Below, in pieces: positions 17,901 through 25,323 of a stretch of 64,000 nucleotides of DNA. Each line of letters opens with the position of its first letter. Within the stretch, counting starts at the first letter, position 1. Both the position numbers and the translations under genes were made by a program. The stretch is from JAGVYF01 sp041650315 (lineage in GTDB: Archaea > Nanobdellota > Nanobdellia > Woesearchaeales > JAGVYF01): the NCBI GenBank assembly GCA_041650315.1, contig JBAZLJ010000001.1, positions 62,001-126,000 on the forward strand, given 5' to 3'. The notes beneath the pieces were generated by a model. The model had not been told where the DNA came from. It did not search any database and saw only the letters and a program-made list of their open reading frames with translations.

Positions 17901-18782
17901 GCCTCCGCATAATATGCAGTTTGATTCAGTGTCTGCATGAACTAGGATTGTCCTATCTTGTTCAGTGTAATAGAATATTGATCCTTCATTCTTTAGCATA
18001 CATCCAGGTTCGAAAGGCACTGCATATTTATTGTCAGATGTGATTTTTTCAGATAACCCATACAATTGGCCGCCATAGCATACGAAGTTACCGTCTGTTG
18101 TTGAGGCATCAGAATTCACGACAACACCTTTGTAACAGCACGGGTTCAATGGGTTATTATCTTCGAGATTGTTAAAAGTCTCTACTCCTGTGCAGCATTT
18201 TCCATCCAGATAATTTTCTGGAAGACAGGTCAATAGTTTTGCGCAACCGATAGTGCCATAAGCGTTCAGATAATAAATCCCTCCGACTGAAGAAGTGTAT
18301 AACCTAGTGTTTGTTGTGTCATAAGAATATGCTGCGAATCCTGCATCATTGAATTTAGTTTGGCACCAAAGATTTGCCATATATGGAGTATTGCTTATTG
18401 CATTATTGTATTCTGTTGCGGTTATAATTCTTCCGCGCACATCTATATATCCCCTAGTGGTATATAATGGAGCTATTACATCTTGCGGTATGTATTGACG
18501 TGTTCGTGAATCATAAACATTTTTTTTGCATCCGACTGCTAACCCATTGCAATAAATTGTATGCGTGAATGGATTGCTCCAACTATTTGAAGTTATCCCT
18601 ATGGCTCTATAATTAGGACATCTGTCCGCTACATAAGTGTAACCTCTGGAACAAATTGAATCGCTCCTTGTCTCATAATAGATTGGAGCAGGTTTAGGGA
18701 GCAGCCATGATTCTGCCGAATAGGCAATGCTAGACAGAAGTAATATGAACAAGAAACTTACTGCTAAAAACCTTATCTTCAA
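14970..18782 (-). CDS. Giant Cys-rich secreted protein with jelly-roll and PKD-like domains
   Basis: About 1270 residues with an N-terminal signal peptide and no C-terminal anchor. The body has repeated CC-centred motifs (GKCCTG, NPCCYKG, LCCGDDG, ECCGLN, KCCGND, VCCAKNQCW), so it should be heavily disulfide-bonded. Residues about 500-660 look like a carbohydrate-binding-type jelly roll (YDSLDFYVYATDD, LNKWMHISIP, NFIEFRVDK). The last 90 residues form a PKD-like domain (TYYWDIEPGD, GPHKITLIAISNQG). I prefer the TTG at 18782: an AGAGGT ribosome site precedes it by about nine bases, whereas the TTG at 18791 abuts that site. It is the first gene of the cassette; a TATA-like tract lies at about 18815-18830. 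Confidence 0.85.
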   Translation of the reverse strand: MKIRFLAVSFLFILLLSSIAYSAESWLLPKPAPIYYETRSDSICSRGYTYVADRCPNYRAIGITSNSWSNPFTHTIYCNGLAVGCKKNVYDSRTRQYIPQDVIAPLYTTRGYIDVRGRIITATEYNNAISNTPYMANLWCQTKFNDAGFAAYSYDTTNTRLYTSSVGGIYYLNAYGTIGCAKLLTCLPENYLDGKCCTGVETFNNLEDNNPLNPCCYKGVVVNSDASTTDGNFVCYGGQLYGLSEKITSDNKYAVPFEPGCMLKNEGSIFYYTEQDRTILVHADTESNCILCGGSTWVPQLGTNGLCCGDDGIIDTGMIYEEDTQLCYKGSYMFSQDEPFAIKPAEDILPTNKYFAYDLISNAQNWHICDANSNVADTKLGVQLSEGEHLQIPTSIATSTYVQNTSQTTGQEEGSDDFNDMLAAIGAQISDIPTEQTDTELLQNYEQVSQRFICSKEDQDSKFLECCGLNYDNCINQGTNRVRLAGSFMTTIKEFIPECDKQFCPQTWKLKTDESDDFYYFRISLNNAKESPLLNLMPADSNINDWSTYDSLDFYVYATDDLNLQLFIGGEYVGDSKSYGRNYRQEFLGEILNNNYALNGAGLNKWMHISIPTSQITTNSDINFIEFRVDKNAAKNDGRIFSIGANNYYNLFAIDKIHLVKANNDFVCGTEAWVDSLDSDQFACESVPGYKWSGNKCCGNDPHEYYQDGNNYCWNGNLLKPGDAVTDIDSWESEDADLLYGLDNQFYSCSRRSSISKPGIGLITAQLAYDSECNTFMYGHVCSPNGKWSKELYGLPAIEQREMPKDSPDQNEQVCCAKNQCWTEKKCLNAASGIVATTSPEYIAGGNWGDPVLSACVLDQNDNGNWQEVYRSISLDNSEAYCPILNTCWDGQQCVFEGAYSRDHFCSAGAWGTRTKILATKMLEWANDNVLTDFSLYCDKSAETLPYTEYEPLQSFLQDNGSNNYCILRSGSRIILGTTLNEDKLNPFMNVVSLSCSFAQNDDDTYKMCNDNNPQLWYNSKMNSIIYSKEGILGINPESDDITFNIWLKAPYDTTIYILKNIIKPISRTISGTIDYSAYLKETTDYDRVYLARYGDKEIFGFIDQSDPAKPYLSVDYKNFKTDICRNAAFPEVFCQPIIDTTAGKTYADYKLYSFASTNLPEIWQSATSMLRLKSITLTGLTPNAAISSPTPDFIFADNDQVRLATTNPQEEVTYYWDIEPGDVLNGQFKGNDYSMLGSVFGNPGPHKITLIAISNQGKYSTAEVNVIKQ

Positions 18783-18874
18783 GCCTATCAAACCTCTTTT
18801 AACCGGATATATAGTATTATATGTATAAATTATAGAAAAAAGTATATTTAAATGTTTGGTTTGGACGAATTTAC

Positions 18875-19459
18875 CTATTCAATTGAGTCTAACGCCTTTT
18901 TCGCTTCTGATGGGTGCATCCCCAATGTTATACCGAAAGCAATCATATCATGATAAGCTCTCATCTGGTAAGGTTTTTTCGCAAATGATGCTAAGATTAA
19001 CTTGACTTTGAATTTCTTACATAGGCTTATGTTTTGCATCATTCTGCCAATAATCACTGATCTCAGGCCTTTGTTGGCATTTAGGATGTTATTGAAGTTC
19101 AATGCGACTGCTTTTTTTCTTTTCGCCATCAATTCGCAAAGGACTTGGTTCAATCCAGATCTTTTGCTGTGTGTGCCATCTCTTTGGGCTACATTCTCAA
19201 GATTGAATAGTATATCGAATGGAAGCTTTTCAATCGCGTGCCTGTCAGATTCTGATGATTCGATGAATACAAGTTTTGTTTTCTTTCTCGCCTTCGGTAT
19301 ATCTTTAGGCAGGCAGATTATTGCTTTGATTGTATTCGGATATTTCTCAATTGGAAATTTATCTAATGGGTATACAAAACAGAGCTTTTTGAAATCTAAC
19401 TCTTTTGCCATCTCGATGAATTCATTTTCATTCTTGTCCGGGAATACGATGTCGATCAT
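18875..19459 (-). CDS. rnp3: RNase P protein subunit Rnp3 (Rpp30)
   Basis: One of the archaeal RNase P proteins that support the RNA in removing tRNA 5' leaders. It has the TIM-barrel-like pattern of the p30 family: an early aromatic-hydrophobic strand (KKLCFVYPL), the conserved VALNFNNIL segment, NISLCKKFKVKLILASFA, and the hallmark RAYHDMIAFGITLGM near the C-terminus. The 194-residue length is slightly short but complete. It follows the tRNA thiolase gene by 4 bases in an operon with Fe-S assembly genes, linking tRNA modification and processing. The RNase P RNA itself is not visible in this window. Confidence 0.88.
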   Translation of the reverse strand: MIDIVFPDKNENEFIEMAKELDFKKLCFVYPLDKFPIEKYPNTIKAIICLPKDIPKARKKTKLVFIESSESDRHAIEKLPFDILFNLENVAQRDGTHSKRSGLNQVLCELMAKRKKAVALNFNNILNANKGLRSVIIGRMMQNISLCKKFKVKLILASFAKKPYQMRAYHDMIAFGITLGMHPSEAKKALDSIE

Positions 19460-19463
19460 TTGT

Positions 19464-20366
19464 TTAACTTTTTAAATTTTTTAATATCTGGCACGTCTTG
19501 CACATTTTTTTCTGCGTCGGTTCTCCGCAGGTCTCGCAGTATTCAATATCCTCTTCCCTCTTATAAAGCTTTTTCATACGAGGCAATACCTTGAGGAATG
19601 CTTTTATTATTTTTTCTCTAACTGCCGGATCCTCTTTTTCGAAATCTCCGAATATCCCTTTCATGCTTCTCCTCAATGAATCCATGCTGCAAGGGCATTC
19701 GCCATATTTGACTGGGAATCCTCTCAGTTTTGAATATCTGGCGATGTCTTTCTCTCTGATCATATATAATGGTTTTACTCTTGGTACAAATTTCTTGTTT
19801 TTTATAACTCCTGTGACTGGGCCGAGCCTTGCGCTGACTGGTATGTCTCCGCGAATGAAGTTCATCATGACCACTTGCGCTTCGTCGTCTAGATTGTGGC
19901 CTAATGCAAGTTTGTCTGTCTTCAATTTTCTCGCGTGCTTATTCAGTAGATATCTTCTCAGTACACCGCAAATCGTGCAGGATTTAAGGTTGGTGCCTTT
20001 TGATGCAAGGATCGATTTGATGTAGCATAATGAATAGCCGAATTCATCGCGCAATGATACGATATGAAGCTTAATTTTTTGGTTTTTGCAGAATTTTACT
20101 AAGTTGTCTAAACTCTCTTTGCTATAATTTCCGATGAATGCGTTGATTGTCAGCGCTTCAATCTTGTAGCCTAATTTTTTCAGCACATATAATAGAACTG
20201 TCGAGTCTTTTCCTCCGGAAGCTGCAACCACTATTTTCTCATTTTTCGAGAAAAGTTTGTATTTCTTGATAGTTGCATCTATAGTTTTCTCGATTCTTTC
20301 AAGAAATTTATTCTCTTCTACGCTCAGATTATTTTTTTCTTGAGCTTTTAGTTTTCTTTTTTGCAT
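19464..20366 (-). CDS. ttuA: tRNA 2-thiolation enzyme (TtuA/Ncs6-type PP-loop ATPase)
   Basis: Adenylates a tRNA uridine and transfers sulfur. Visible are the PP-loop AASGGKDSTVL near residue 50, the catalytic/cluster Cys region TNLKSCTICGVLRRYLL, ALGHNLDDEAQ, and a C-terminal zinc ribbon YCETCGEP...MCKTCQIL. The usual N-terminal zinc finger of TtuA is absent here, replaced by a Lys-rich helix. The start at 20366 overlaps the end of iscU by 38 bases; no better internal ATG is seen before the PP-loop. Neighbouring iscS and iscU would supply sulfur and the [4Fe-4S] cluster this family needs. Confidence 0.87.
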   Translation of the reverse strand: MQKRKLKAQEKNNLSVEENKFLERIEKTIDATIKKYKLFSKNEKIVVAASGGKDSTVLLYVLKKLGYKIEALTINAFIGNYSKESLDNLVKFCKNQKIKLHIVSLRDEFGYSLCYIKSILASKGTNLKSCTICGVLRRYLLNKHARKLKTDKLALGHNLDDEAQVVMMNFIRGDIPVSARLGPVTGVIKNKKFVPRVKPLYMIREKDIARYSKLRGFPVKYGECPCSMDSLRRSMKGIFGDFEKEDPAVREKIIKAFLKVLPRMKKLYKREEDIEYCETCGEPTQKKMCKTCQILKNLKS

Positions 20367-20769
20367 TTTTTGGTTTTGCTTTCGCTTTCTTCTCGGTTTT
20401 CTTATGCTTCTTCATGTAATCAGTTATTGCTGCCTTCAATGCCTCTTCGCCCAACACTGAGCAGTGCATCTTCACTGGTGGAAGCTCTCCAAGAAGATGG
20501 ACAATCTTACGATTAGTGATCTGTTCCGCTTCTTCTAGAGTCTTGCCTTCGACCAATTCGGACAATGCTTCAGACGAAGCGATTGCTGCGACGCAGCCGA
20601 ATGTCTGGAATTTGACTTCGGTGATCCTATTTTTCTTCACCTTGATCATCACTTTCATGATGTCACCGCATCGTACGTTTCCGACTTCGCCTATGCCGTC
20701 TGGATTCTTCATGACCCCAGAATGCTTAGGATTCTTGAAAAGATTCATAACATTTTGGTTGTAGTTCAT
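20329..20769 (-). CDS. iscU: Fe-S cluster scaffold IscU
   Basis: Assembles [2Fe-2S] clusters using sulfur from IscS and passes them to apoproteins. The three ligand Cys are in place: VRCGD near 34, with the stabilising Asp two later, FGCVAAIASSE near 59, and VKMHCSVL near 102, with the ELPPVKMHC stretch typical of the family. After the conserved domain (to about 120) there is a Lys-rich tail ending TKSSRKK, absent from most IscU proteins, which overlaps the start of the tRNA thiolase gene. A GGAGG ribosome site precedes the ATG in the gap after iscS. Confidence 0.95.
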   Translation of the reverse strand: MNYNQNVMNLFKNPKHSGVMKNPDGIGEVGNVRCGDIMKVMIKVKKNRITEVKFQTFGCVAAIASSEALSELVEGKTLEEAEQITNRKIVHLLGELPPVKMHCSVLGEEALKAAITDYMKKHKKTEKKAKAKPKNAKKKTKSSRKK

Positions 20770-20783
20770 TTTGCATACCTCCT

Positions 20784-21926
20784 TCAGTTCCTTGCAATGG
20801 GACTCATTCTTCTTAAGTTTAATACTATTTCTTTGACTTTTTTTATTGTGTAATCGACATCTTCTTTTGATGTAAATCTGCTGAGTGTGAATCTGATAGT
20901 TCCCTGCATATATTCAGGTTTTGAATTGATCGCTCTCAGGACATGGCTAGGCTCAAGTGAATGCGAAGAGCACGCTGATCCAGTGGATACGAAAATGCCT
21001 GCGTTGTCGAGATGGAACAGCATCGATTCGCCTTCGATGTATGCGAATGAGATGTTGACGTTGTTCGGCAACCTTTTTGTTGCGTGTCCGTTAAGTTTTG
21101 TTTCCGGGATATTGAGGAGTTCTTTTGTCATATAGTCTTTGAGTGTTTTCAGTTTTTGAACGTCGCTTTTCATTTTGACTGCTTCTGCGAATCCCACAAT
21201 TCCAGCAATGTTTTCCGTGCCTGGCCTTAATCTCCTCTCGTGGCCGCCTCCGTTGAACAACGGCTTTATCTTCGTGCCGTTCCTAATGTATAATGCGCCG
21301 ACGCCTTTTGGGCCGTGTATCTTGTGTGCGCTCATACTAATGAGATCGATATTTATCTTTTTCACATCGATAGGAATTTTTGTGAATGATTGGACTGCAT
21401 CTGTGTGGAATGCGATGTCATGCTTTTTAGCAATTTTCCCGATATCTTCAATAGGTTCGATTGTGCCAATCTCATTGTTGGCATGCATTATTGTGATTAG
21501 GATTGTGTCTTTTTTTATTGCGCTCTCTAATTTATTTAGATTGATCAATCCGTATTGGTCCACTTCTAAATATGTGACGCTAAATCCTTCTTTCTCGAGC
21601 TCTTTGCAAGTGCTGAGAACTGCAGGATGCTCTATTCTGCTCGTTATGATATGGCCTTTGCCTTTCGAATAGGCGATGCCTTTGATTGCGAGGTTGTCCG
21701 ATTCTGTGCCGCCTGATGTGAAAATTATCTCCTCTGTATTTGCATTGATTGAGTTTGCGATTATTTTTCTTGCTTCTTCAAGCGCATCTTTCGCATCTCT
21801 ACCCATTGTGTGCAATGAAGAAGCGTTACCATAATTCTCTGAGAAGAATTTTCGCATGATTTTTTCTACTTTAGGATCAACTTTTGTCGTCGCTCCATTA
21901 TCCAGATATATTTTTCGAGTTGTCAT
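20784..21926 (-). CDS. iscS: Cysteine desulfurase IscS/NifS
   Basis: PLP enzyme that removes sulfur from cysteine and holds it as persulfide for Fe-S assembly and tRNA thiolation. Seen: DNGATTKVDP at the N-terminus, the His/Asp PLP contacts (EHPAV, HTDAVQSFTK), the PLP-binding Lys in SAHKIHGPKG, and the catalytic Cys in the loop STGSACSSHSLEPSHVL. The 381 residues are full length. I start at ATG 21926 (MTTRKIYLDNG), which overlaps the TGA of the regulator gene by four bases (ATGA), indicating translational coupling with that regulator. Confidence 0.96.
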   Translation of the reverse strand: MTTRKIYLDNGATTKVDPKVEKIMRKFFSENYGNASSLHTMGRDAKDALEEARKIIANSINANTEEIIFTSGGTESDNLAIKGIAYSKGKGHIITSRIEHPAVLSTCKELEKEGFSVTYLEVDQYGLINLNKLESAIKKDTILITIMHANNEIGTIEPIEDIGKIAKKHDIAFHTDAVQSFTKIPIDVKKINIDLISMSAHKIHGPKGVGALYIRNGTKIKPLFNGGGHERRLRPGTENIAGIVGFAEAVKMKSDVQKLKTLKDYMTKELLNIPETKLNGHATKRLPNNVNISFAYIEGESMLFHLDNAGIFVSTGSACSSHSLEPSHVLRAINSKPEYMQGTIRFTLSRFTSKEDVDYTIKKVKEIVLNLRRMSPIARN

Positions 21927-22288
21927 TTTAGACACACTCCGCAGCAAGCATGGTTATTATCATGATGGCCGTGTACTTTATGCATCTTGCACAATATTCT
22001 ATTTTGTTTCGCCACTTTTGATATGCGCTGCATCTGTTCGATCAAGCATGGATCTTTTTCGAATATTAATTTAGCACTTTTTTTAATTTCCGCCTGAGTA
22101 TTCTTATCGAAAATAATCTCTTTAGCCCTTTTTGATTTCACATATTGAGAGATTGTCGCTCTTGTCATTTCTAATTTTTTGGCGACATCGGTTTGCTTCA
22201 TTCCAAGTTTCATAAGCTCTTTAGCAAGCTCTCTGCGTATCGCGGGTAAAAGATACCATACTTCCAGCTCTTGGGGCATAACAACCAT
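21923..22288 (-). CDS. HTH regulator with C-terminal cysteines, probable Fe-S/redox sensor of the isc operon
   Basis: A 121-residue DNA-binding protein of the small archaeal XRE-type group often labelled COG2522. The HTH is visible at residues about 20-55 (RRELAKELMKLGMKQTDVAK, MTRATISQYVKSKRAKEI). The C-terminal half carries Cys in DPCLIEQ, ILCKMHK and HACCGVCLK plus several His, which could hold an Fe-S cluster or metal. It is the first gene of the operon regulator-iscS-iscU-thiolase-rnp3, and a perfect palindrome lies right before its start. By position it looks like an archaeal counterpart of IscR, an autoregulating cluster sensor; this is inference from sequence and layout. Confidence 0.85.
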   Translation of the reverse strand: MVVMPQELEVWYLLPAIRRELAKELMKLGMKQTDVAKKLEMTRATISQYVKSKRAKEIIFDKNTQAEIKKSAKLIFEKDPCLIEQMQRISKVAKQNRILCKMHKVHGHHDNNHACCGVCLK

Positions 22289-22292
22289 ATTT

Positions 22293-22322
22293 TGTTAACT
22301 ATAGTTAACATATTTATAAATA
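22293..22322 (-). promoter_or_regulatory. isc operon promoter with 18-bp perfect palindromic operator
   Basis: Reading the minus strand, a TATA box TATTTATAAA (about 22311-22322) is followed by the perfect palindrome TGTTAACTATAGTTAACA (22293-22310), ending four bases before the ATG at 22288. A start site 25-28 bases from the TATA box would fall at about 22288-22292, so the mRNA is essentially leaderless and the palindrome fills the space between TATA box and start. A protein bound there would block polymerase entry, as expected of autorepression by the HTH protein encoded immediately downstream. Confidence 0.75.
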
Positions 22323-22365
22323 TTTCTGAAATTTATGAATGAATTATGCGATTTTATAATAAGAA

Positions 22366-23169
22366 TTAGATTTTTTCTAGTTTATCCCATGAACCATTGA
22401 CCAATGAGTTCAATGAGCTTATCACAAACGGCGCATTTATCCATAGCGCAGTGTCGTATAGCGGATGGATTTTTGAGTCTTCTTTGAGCATCAATAATGC
22501 TTCTTTATCATCGGCAATTACAAATCTATGCTTATTTTGTGGGGTGTGTTTGATATCGGCGATTGCTTTCAATTCATTAAATTTATCTGAGTTCGATTTA
22601 TCATAATCGCTTAATATGATCTTTATGCTCACACCTCTTTTCTTAGCGGCTTTCAATGAATCACCGATTGTCTTGAATTTATCCAATAAGCCATTGGCTG
22701 AGCATGCGATGACTATATCATTCTGCGCCTTGCTAATCATCTTGTCTGCATGTGAATGAATAGAATTCCTTGATTTGATATGCGCAGTCATCTCTTCAGG
22801 ATCGAAGCTTTCAATGCCTTGCGAGTGAAGCATCCCCAGTTCGGTCAGCAAGTCAGACTCTTTCGCGTCATCGAGAAGTTTTATGCTGCGTTCTGCTTCT
22901 TCTTTCATATTCTTTTTAACTCTCTCAATCACTTCGCTTGGCGGAACGGCTAGATACTTCAGCGGTTTGCCCAGCTTTGTTATGATGAAACCTTTTCTTT
23001 CCAATGATTCTAGAACATCATATGATCTTGACCTAGGGACTGCAGTTATATCGGATAATTCTCCCGCGGTCGATACGCCTCTTGAGAGGAGCGCGCACCA
23101 GATTTTCGCTTCGTATCCATTCAATCCGAAGTCTTTGAGTTTGGTCAAAAATTCTTTCTTTACGATCAT
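22366..23169 (-). CDS. TrmB-family transcriptional regulator
   Basis: 267 residues. The N-terminal winged helix is typical of TrmB (FGLNGYEAKIWCALLSRGVS, then TAVPRSRSYDVLESLERKGFI), followed by a helical linker (about 80-120) and a C-terminal effector domain with the strand pattern DIVIACSANGLLDKF, VSIKIILSDYD and HRFVIADDKEALLML. TrmB proteins usually respond to sugars or metabolic state; the ligand here is unknown. It does not share a strand-linked operon with a transporter. A separate inverted repeat lies between its own TATA box and start codon, suggesting autoregulation. Confidence 0.88.
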   Translation of the reverse strand: MIVKKEFLTKLKDFGLNGYEAKIWCALLSRGVSTAGELSDITAVPRSRSYDVLESLERKGFIITKLGKPLKYLAVPPSEVIERVKKNMKEEAERSIKLLDDAKESDLLTELGMLHSQGIESFDPEEMTAHIKSRNSIHSHADKMISKAQNDIVIACSANGLLDKFKTIGDSLKAAKKRGVSIKIILSDYDKSNSDKFNELKAIADIKHTPQNKHRFVIADDKEALLMLKEDSKIHPLYDTALWINAPFVISSLNSLVNGSWDKLEKI

Positions 23170-23191
23170 TTATTGCACCACGATGATTATT

Positions 23192-23246
23192 TTAGAGTAA
23201 GTACTTGTTTTGCCTTGACTCTAATTTTTCCCAAATTGTTTTATAA
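23192..23246 (-). promoter_or_regulatory. Promoter and candidate operator of the TrmB-like gene
   Basis: An inverted repeat TTAGAGT (23192-23198) / ACTCTAA (23218-23224) lies between the start codon (23169) and a minus-strand TATA-like TTATAAAA (23239-23246). The position downstream of the TATA box fits a repressor site. The arms extend imperfectly (AAG / CTTG). Confidence 0.4.
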
Positions 23247-23313
23247 GGATTTCGTTGCTTCATTATCTATGAATAATAATATCGACGGAAATAGTATAGA
23301 AATAGTTGCAGAG

Positions 23314-23868
23314 TTATAGTGCTTTTCTTGGTCCATATCCTAGCTTTGCTATAATTAAGGCAGTCTCAGATAAAAGTTCTTCGCGAGAATTTTCATTAAT
23401 TATTTTTAGATTGTACATCTGGTTGTGTATTATCTTATCAAGACCCATACCTGCTCCGTCTCTTTCGTCACGTTTTTTGATATCTTCCATCGTGGTCTTT
23501 TGATCTCTTCGCGAAGCATAACGTTTTTCCAAGCTCCTTTCCACATATATCAATTTGAATCTGTCATTATGATCTGCTCTGAATTGCGAGACCTCTTCAG
23601 GACTTCTAAATCCAGTGATCACTATATCATCCAGACCTTTTATCCGATTGGAAAGCATCATCGCGAGTATGTTCTGGAATCCTGAAGTCTTACGTAAAGC
23701 AACTCCTAATTTAGATCTATAGTCTTTCGTATCTTCACATTCAATTGAAGACAATAGTTCGCCTAACAAATCTGAGAATACCCATTTAGTGAATCCGAAT
23801 TCTTGGACGAGATAATCTGCTATGGTGTCTTTTCCAGATTCCCCATAGCCGGTAAGTCCAATTATCAT
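23314..23868 (-). CDS. Dephospho-CoA kinase-like / adenylate-kinase-like P-loop protein
   Basis: A 184-residue P-loop kinase. The Walker A is GLTGYGESGKDT at the N-terminus; the Walker B-like strand is DIVITGFRSPEEV near residue 90, followed by LIYVERSLEKRYASRR and the lid-like region DIKKRDERDG. The motif GxxxSGKD with FRSPEEV resembles the archaeal group annotated as dephospho-CoA kinase-related or AAA-type nucleotide kinases; the exact substrate cannot be read from sequence. It is monocistronic, divergent from the ThyX-like gene. A loose spacer of about 140 bases separates it from the TrmB-like gene. Confidence 0.75.
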   Translation of the reverse strand: MIIGLTGYGESGKDTIADYLVQEFGFTKWVFSDLLGELLSSIECEDTKDYRSKLGVALRKTSGFQNILAMMLSNRIKGLDDIVITGFRSPEEVSQFRADHNDRFKLIYVERSLEKRYASRRDQKTTMEDIKKRDERDGAGMGLDKIIHNQMYNLKIINENSREELLSETALIIAKLGYGPRKAL

Positions 23869-23976
23869 TAGTCTTTTTTCATCTCTACTGATTAATATAG
23901 CTTATTATTTTCGAATCTCTATTTTTGGTAAAGTAAATGCTTATAAATAATGCAACTGAGGATTGACCAGGGTATC

Positions 23977-25323
23977 ATGGAAGTAAATCTATTCGAATTT
24001 GATGTGAACGAAAAACATCTTAGATGGCTGAAGAATAATATTTTGAAATACAGAAATAATAAACCTACGCTTGACCAGCTTCTGAAGCATACACATCTTA
24101 GTTTTTCTGCGGAACAATGCTCGAGAGTAGCTACGCTTGATATAGTAGAGAGTGATGATTCTTATACGCAGCAATCACAAAGGTATGTTCCGCTTGAGAA
24201 TTCGAGCAATGGTTTTGTTGTTCCACCTCTTCCTGATGGGCTTCGGCAGGAATATGTGCAGTTATGCAATGATATGTTCAGCTTATACAAAGAAATGACT
24301 GAGCTTAAAGAAGGCTACAAAAAAAAGAAAAAGTTGCAGATTGGGGATTATGTACATGGAATCCCGATTGAAGATGGGAGATATATATTGCCTTGTTCGA
24401 CTAAATCTAATATGCTTATAACTATGCAAGGATCTTCTATTTCTGATTTTCTTGAACACATCCATAGCAAAGGTTATGGTGAGCTTGATGAGTTATATCA
24501 AAAAATAATGCTTCAATTACGGAAAGTATCTCCTTATCTAGGCAATAGGCTTGAGGATATAGTAAAAGAGAGCAGCGCAAGGACCAATGCAGTGACATCA
24601 ATTAATGAAATGCTGTTTGAAATGGTGTCTGAAAGAGTAAGTTTACTCAATAAAACTACGAACGGAATTATAAGATCAGGTCTTGGCGCTTCGACAAGCA
24701 CGGCATCCAACACGCCTAGCGAAATTTATGAAAATATGCTCAAAGAAAAAGGACTTGAAACGACAATGGCAAATCTTGAAGAACTTACTCAGAGGGTCGC
24801 GAATTATGGTCATACTTCTATATTAGAACATTCTAGGATGACTTTTGGACTCAGGATGTCTATAAGCACATATCATCAATTGGTAAGGCATAGGCTGAGA
24901 GAAATATCAAAACCTGAGCTTGATTCTCTTCCTGATGATTTTGGATATGTAACTCCACCCACCATAAAAGGAAGTAAATTCGAACCGGCTTATACTGGAC
25001 TTATGGAAAGAGCTCGAAAATTATATCAAAGTATATCTCTATCTAATCGCAAGAGCGCTGCATATATCCTTCCTAACGGGACTGAGATACCTGTGATACT
25101 CAGCGCGAATGACAAGGCTATTGCCCACATAATCAGCGATAGAACTTGTAGCCGTGCGCAATGGGAGATAAGGGATATCGCGCAGAAGATATTGGATATA
25201 GCGAAACAAGAAAATCCTACTGCTTATCGTAAATCTGGTCCTCGTTGCGTTTATGGCGTATGTCCCGAAGGCGCACTTAGCTGCGGTAAATCCGCAGAAA
25301 TGAAAGAAAGATATGGCAAGTGA
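23977..25323 (+). CDS. thyX: Tandem ThyX-like flavin-dependent thymidylate synthase with divided active-site motif
   Basis: ThyX makes dTMP from dUMP with FAD and methylene-folate. This protein, about 448 residues, is twice the usual length and holds two ThyX-like halves. Using numbering from the upstream ATG 23950, the N-half keeps the substrate part SYTQQSQRYV (71-80) and EDGRYILP, but the FAD motif RHR is ESD (67-69). The C-half keeps QLVRHRLREIS (RHR at 313-315), the GHTSILEHSRMTFG lead-in and HIISDRTCSRAQWEIR, but lacks the S-x-R-Y part. ATG 23977 is chosen because TATA box TTATAAAT (23941-23948) lies about 30 bases upstream and overlaps the earlier ATG. It overlaps the RPA-like gene by 11 bases. 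Confidence 0.85.
   Translation: MEVNLFEFDVNEKHLRWLKNNILKYRNNKPTLDQLLKHTHLSFSAEQCSRVATLDIVESDDSYTQQSQRYVPLENSSNGFVVPPLPDGLRQEYVQLCNDMFSLYKEMTELKEGYKKKKKLQIGDYVHGIPIEDGRYILPCSTKSNMLITMQGSSISDFLEHIHSKGYGELDELYQKIMLQLRKVSPYLGNRLEDIVKESSARTNAVTSINEMLFEMVSERVSLLNKTTNGIIRSGLGASTSTASNTPSEIYENMLKEKGLETTMANLEELTQRVANYGHTSILEHSRMTFGLRMSISTYHQLVRHRLREISKPELDSLPDDFGYVTPPTIKGSKFEPAYTGLMERARKLYQSISLSNRKSAAYILPNGTEIPVILSANDKAIAHIISDRTCSRAQWEIRDIAQKILDIAKQENPTAYRKSGPRCVYGVCPEGALSCGKSAEMKERYGK

Noticed and set aside
5154..18782. Type II secretion or archaellum locus
   Set aside because: No secretion/archaellum ATPase, platform protein or archaellin signature is present; only pilin-like and giant exported proteins are seen.
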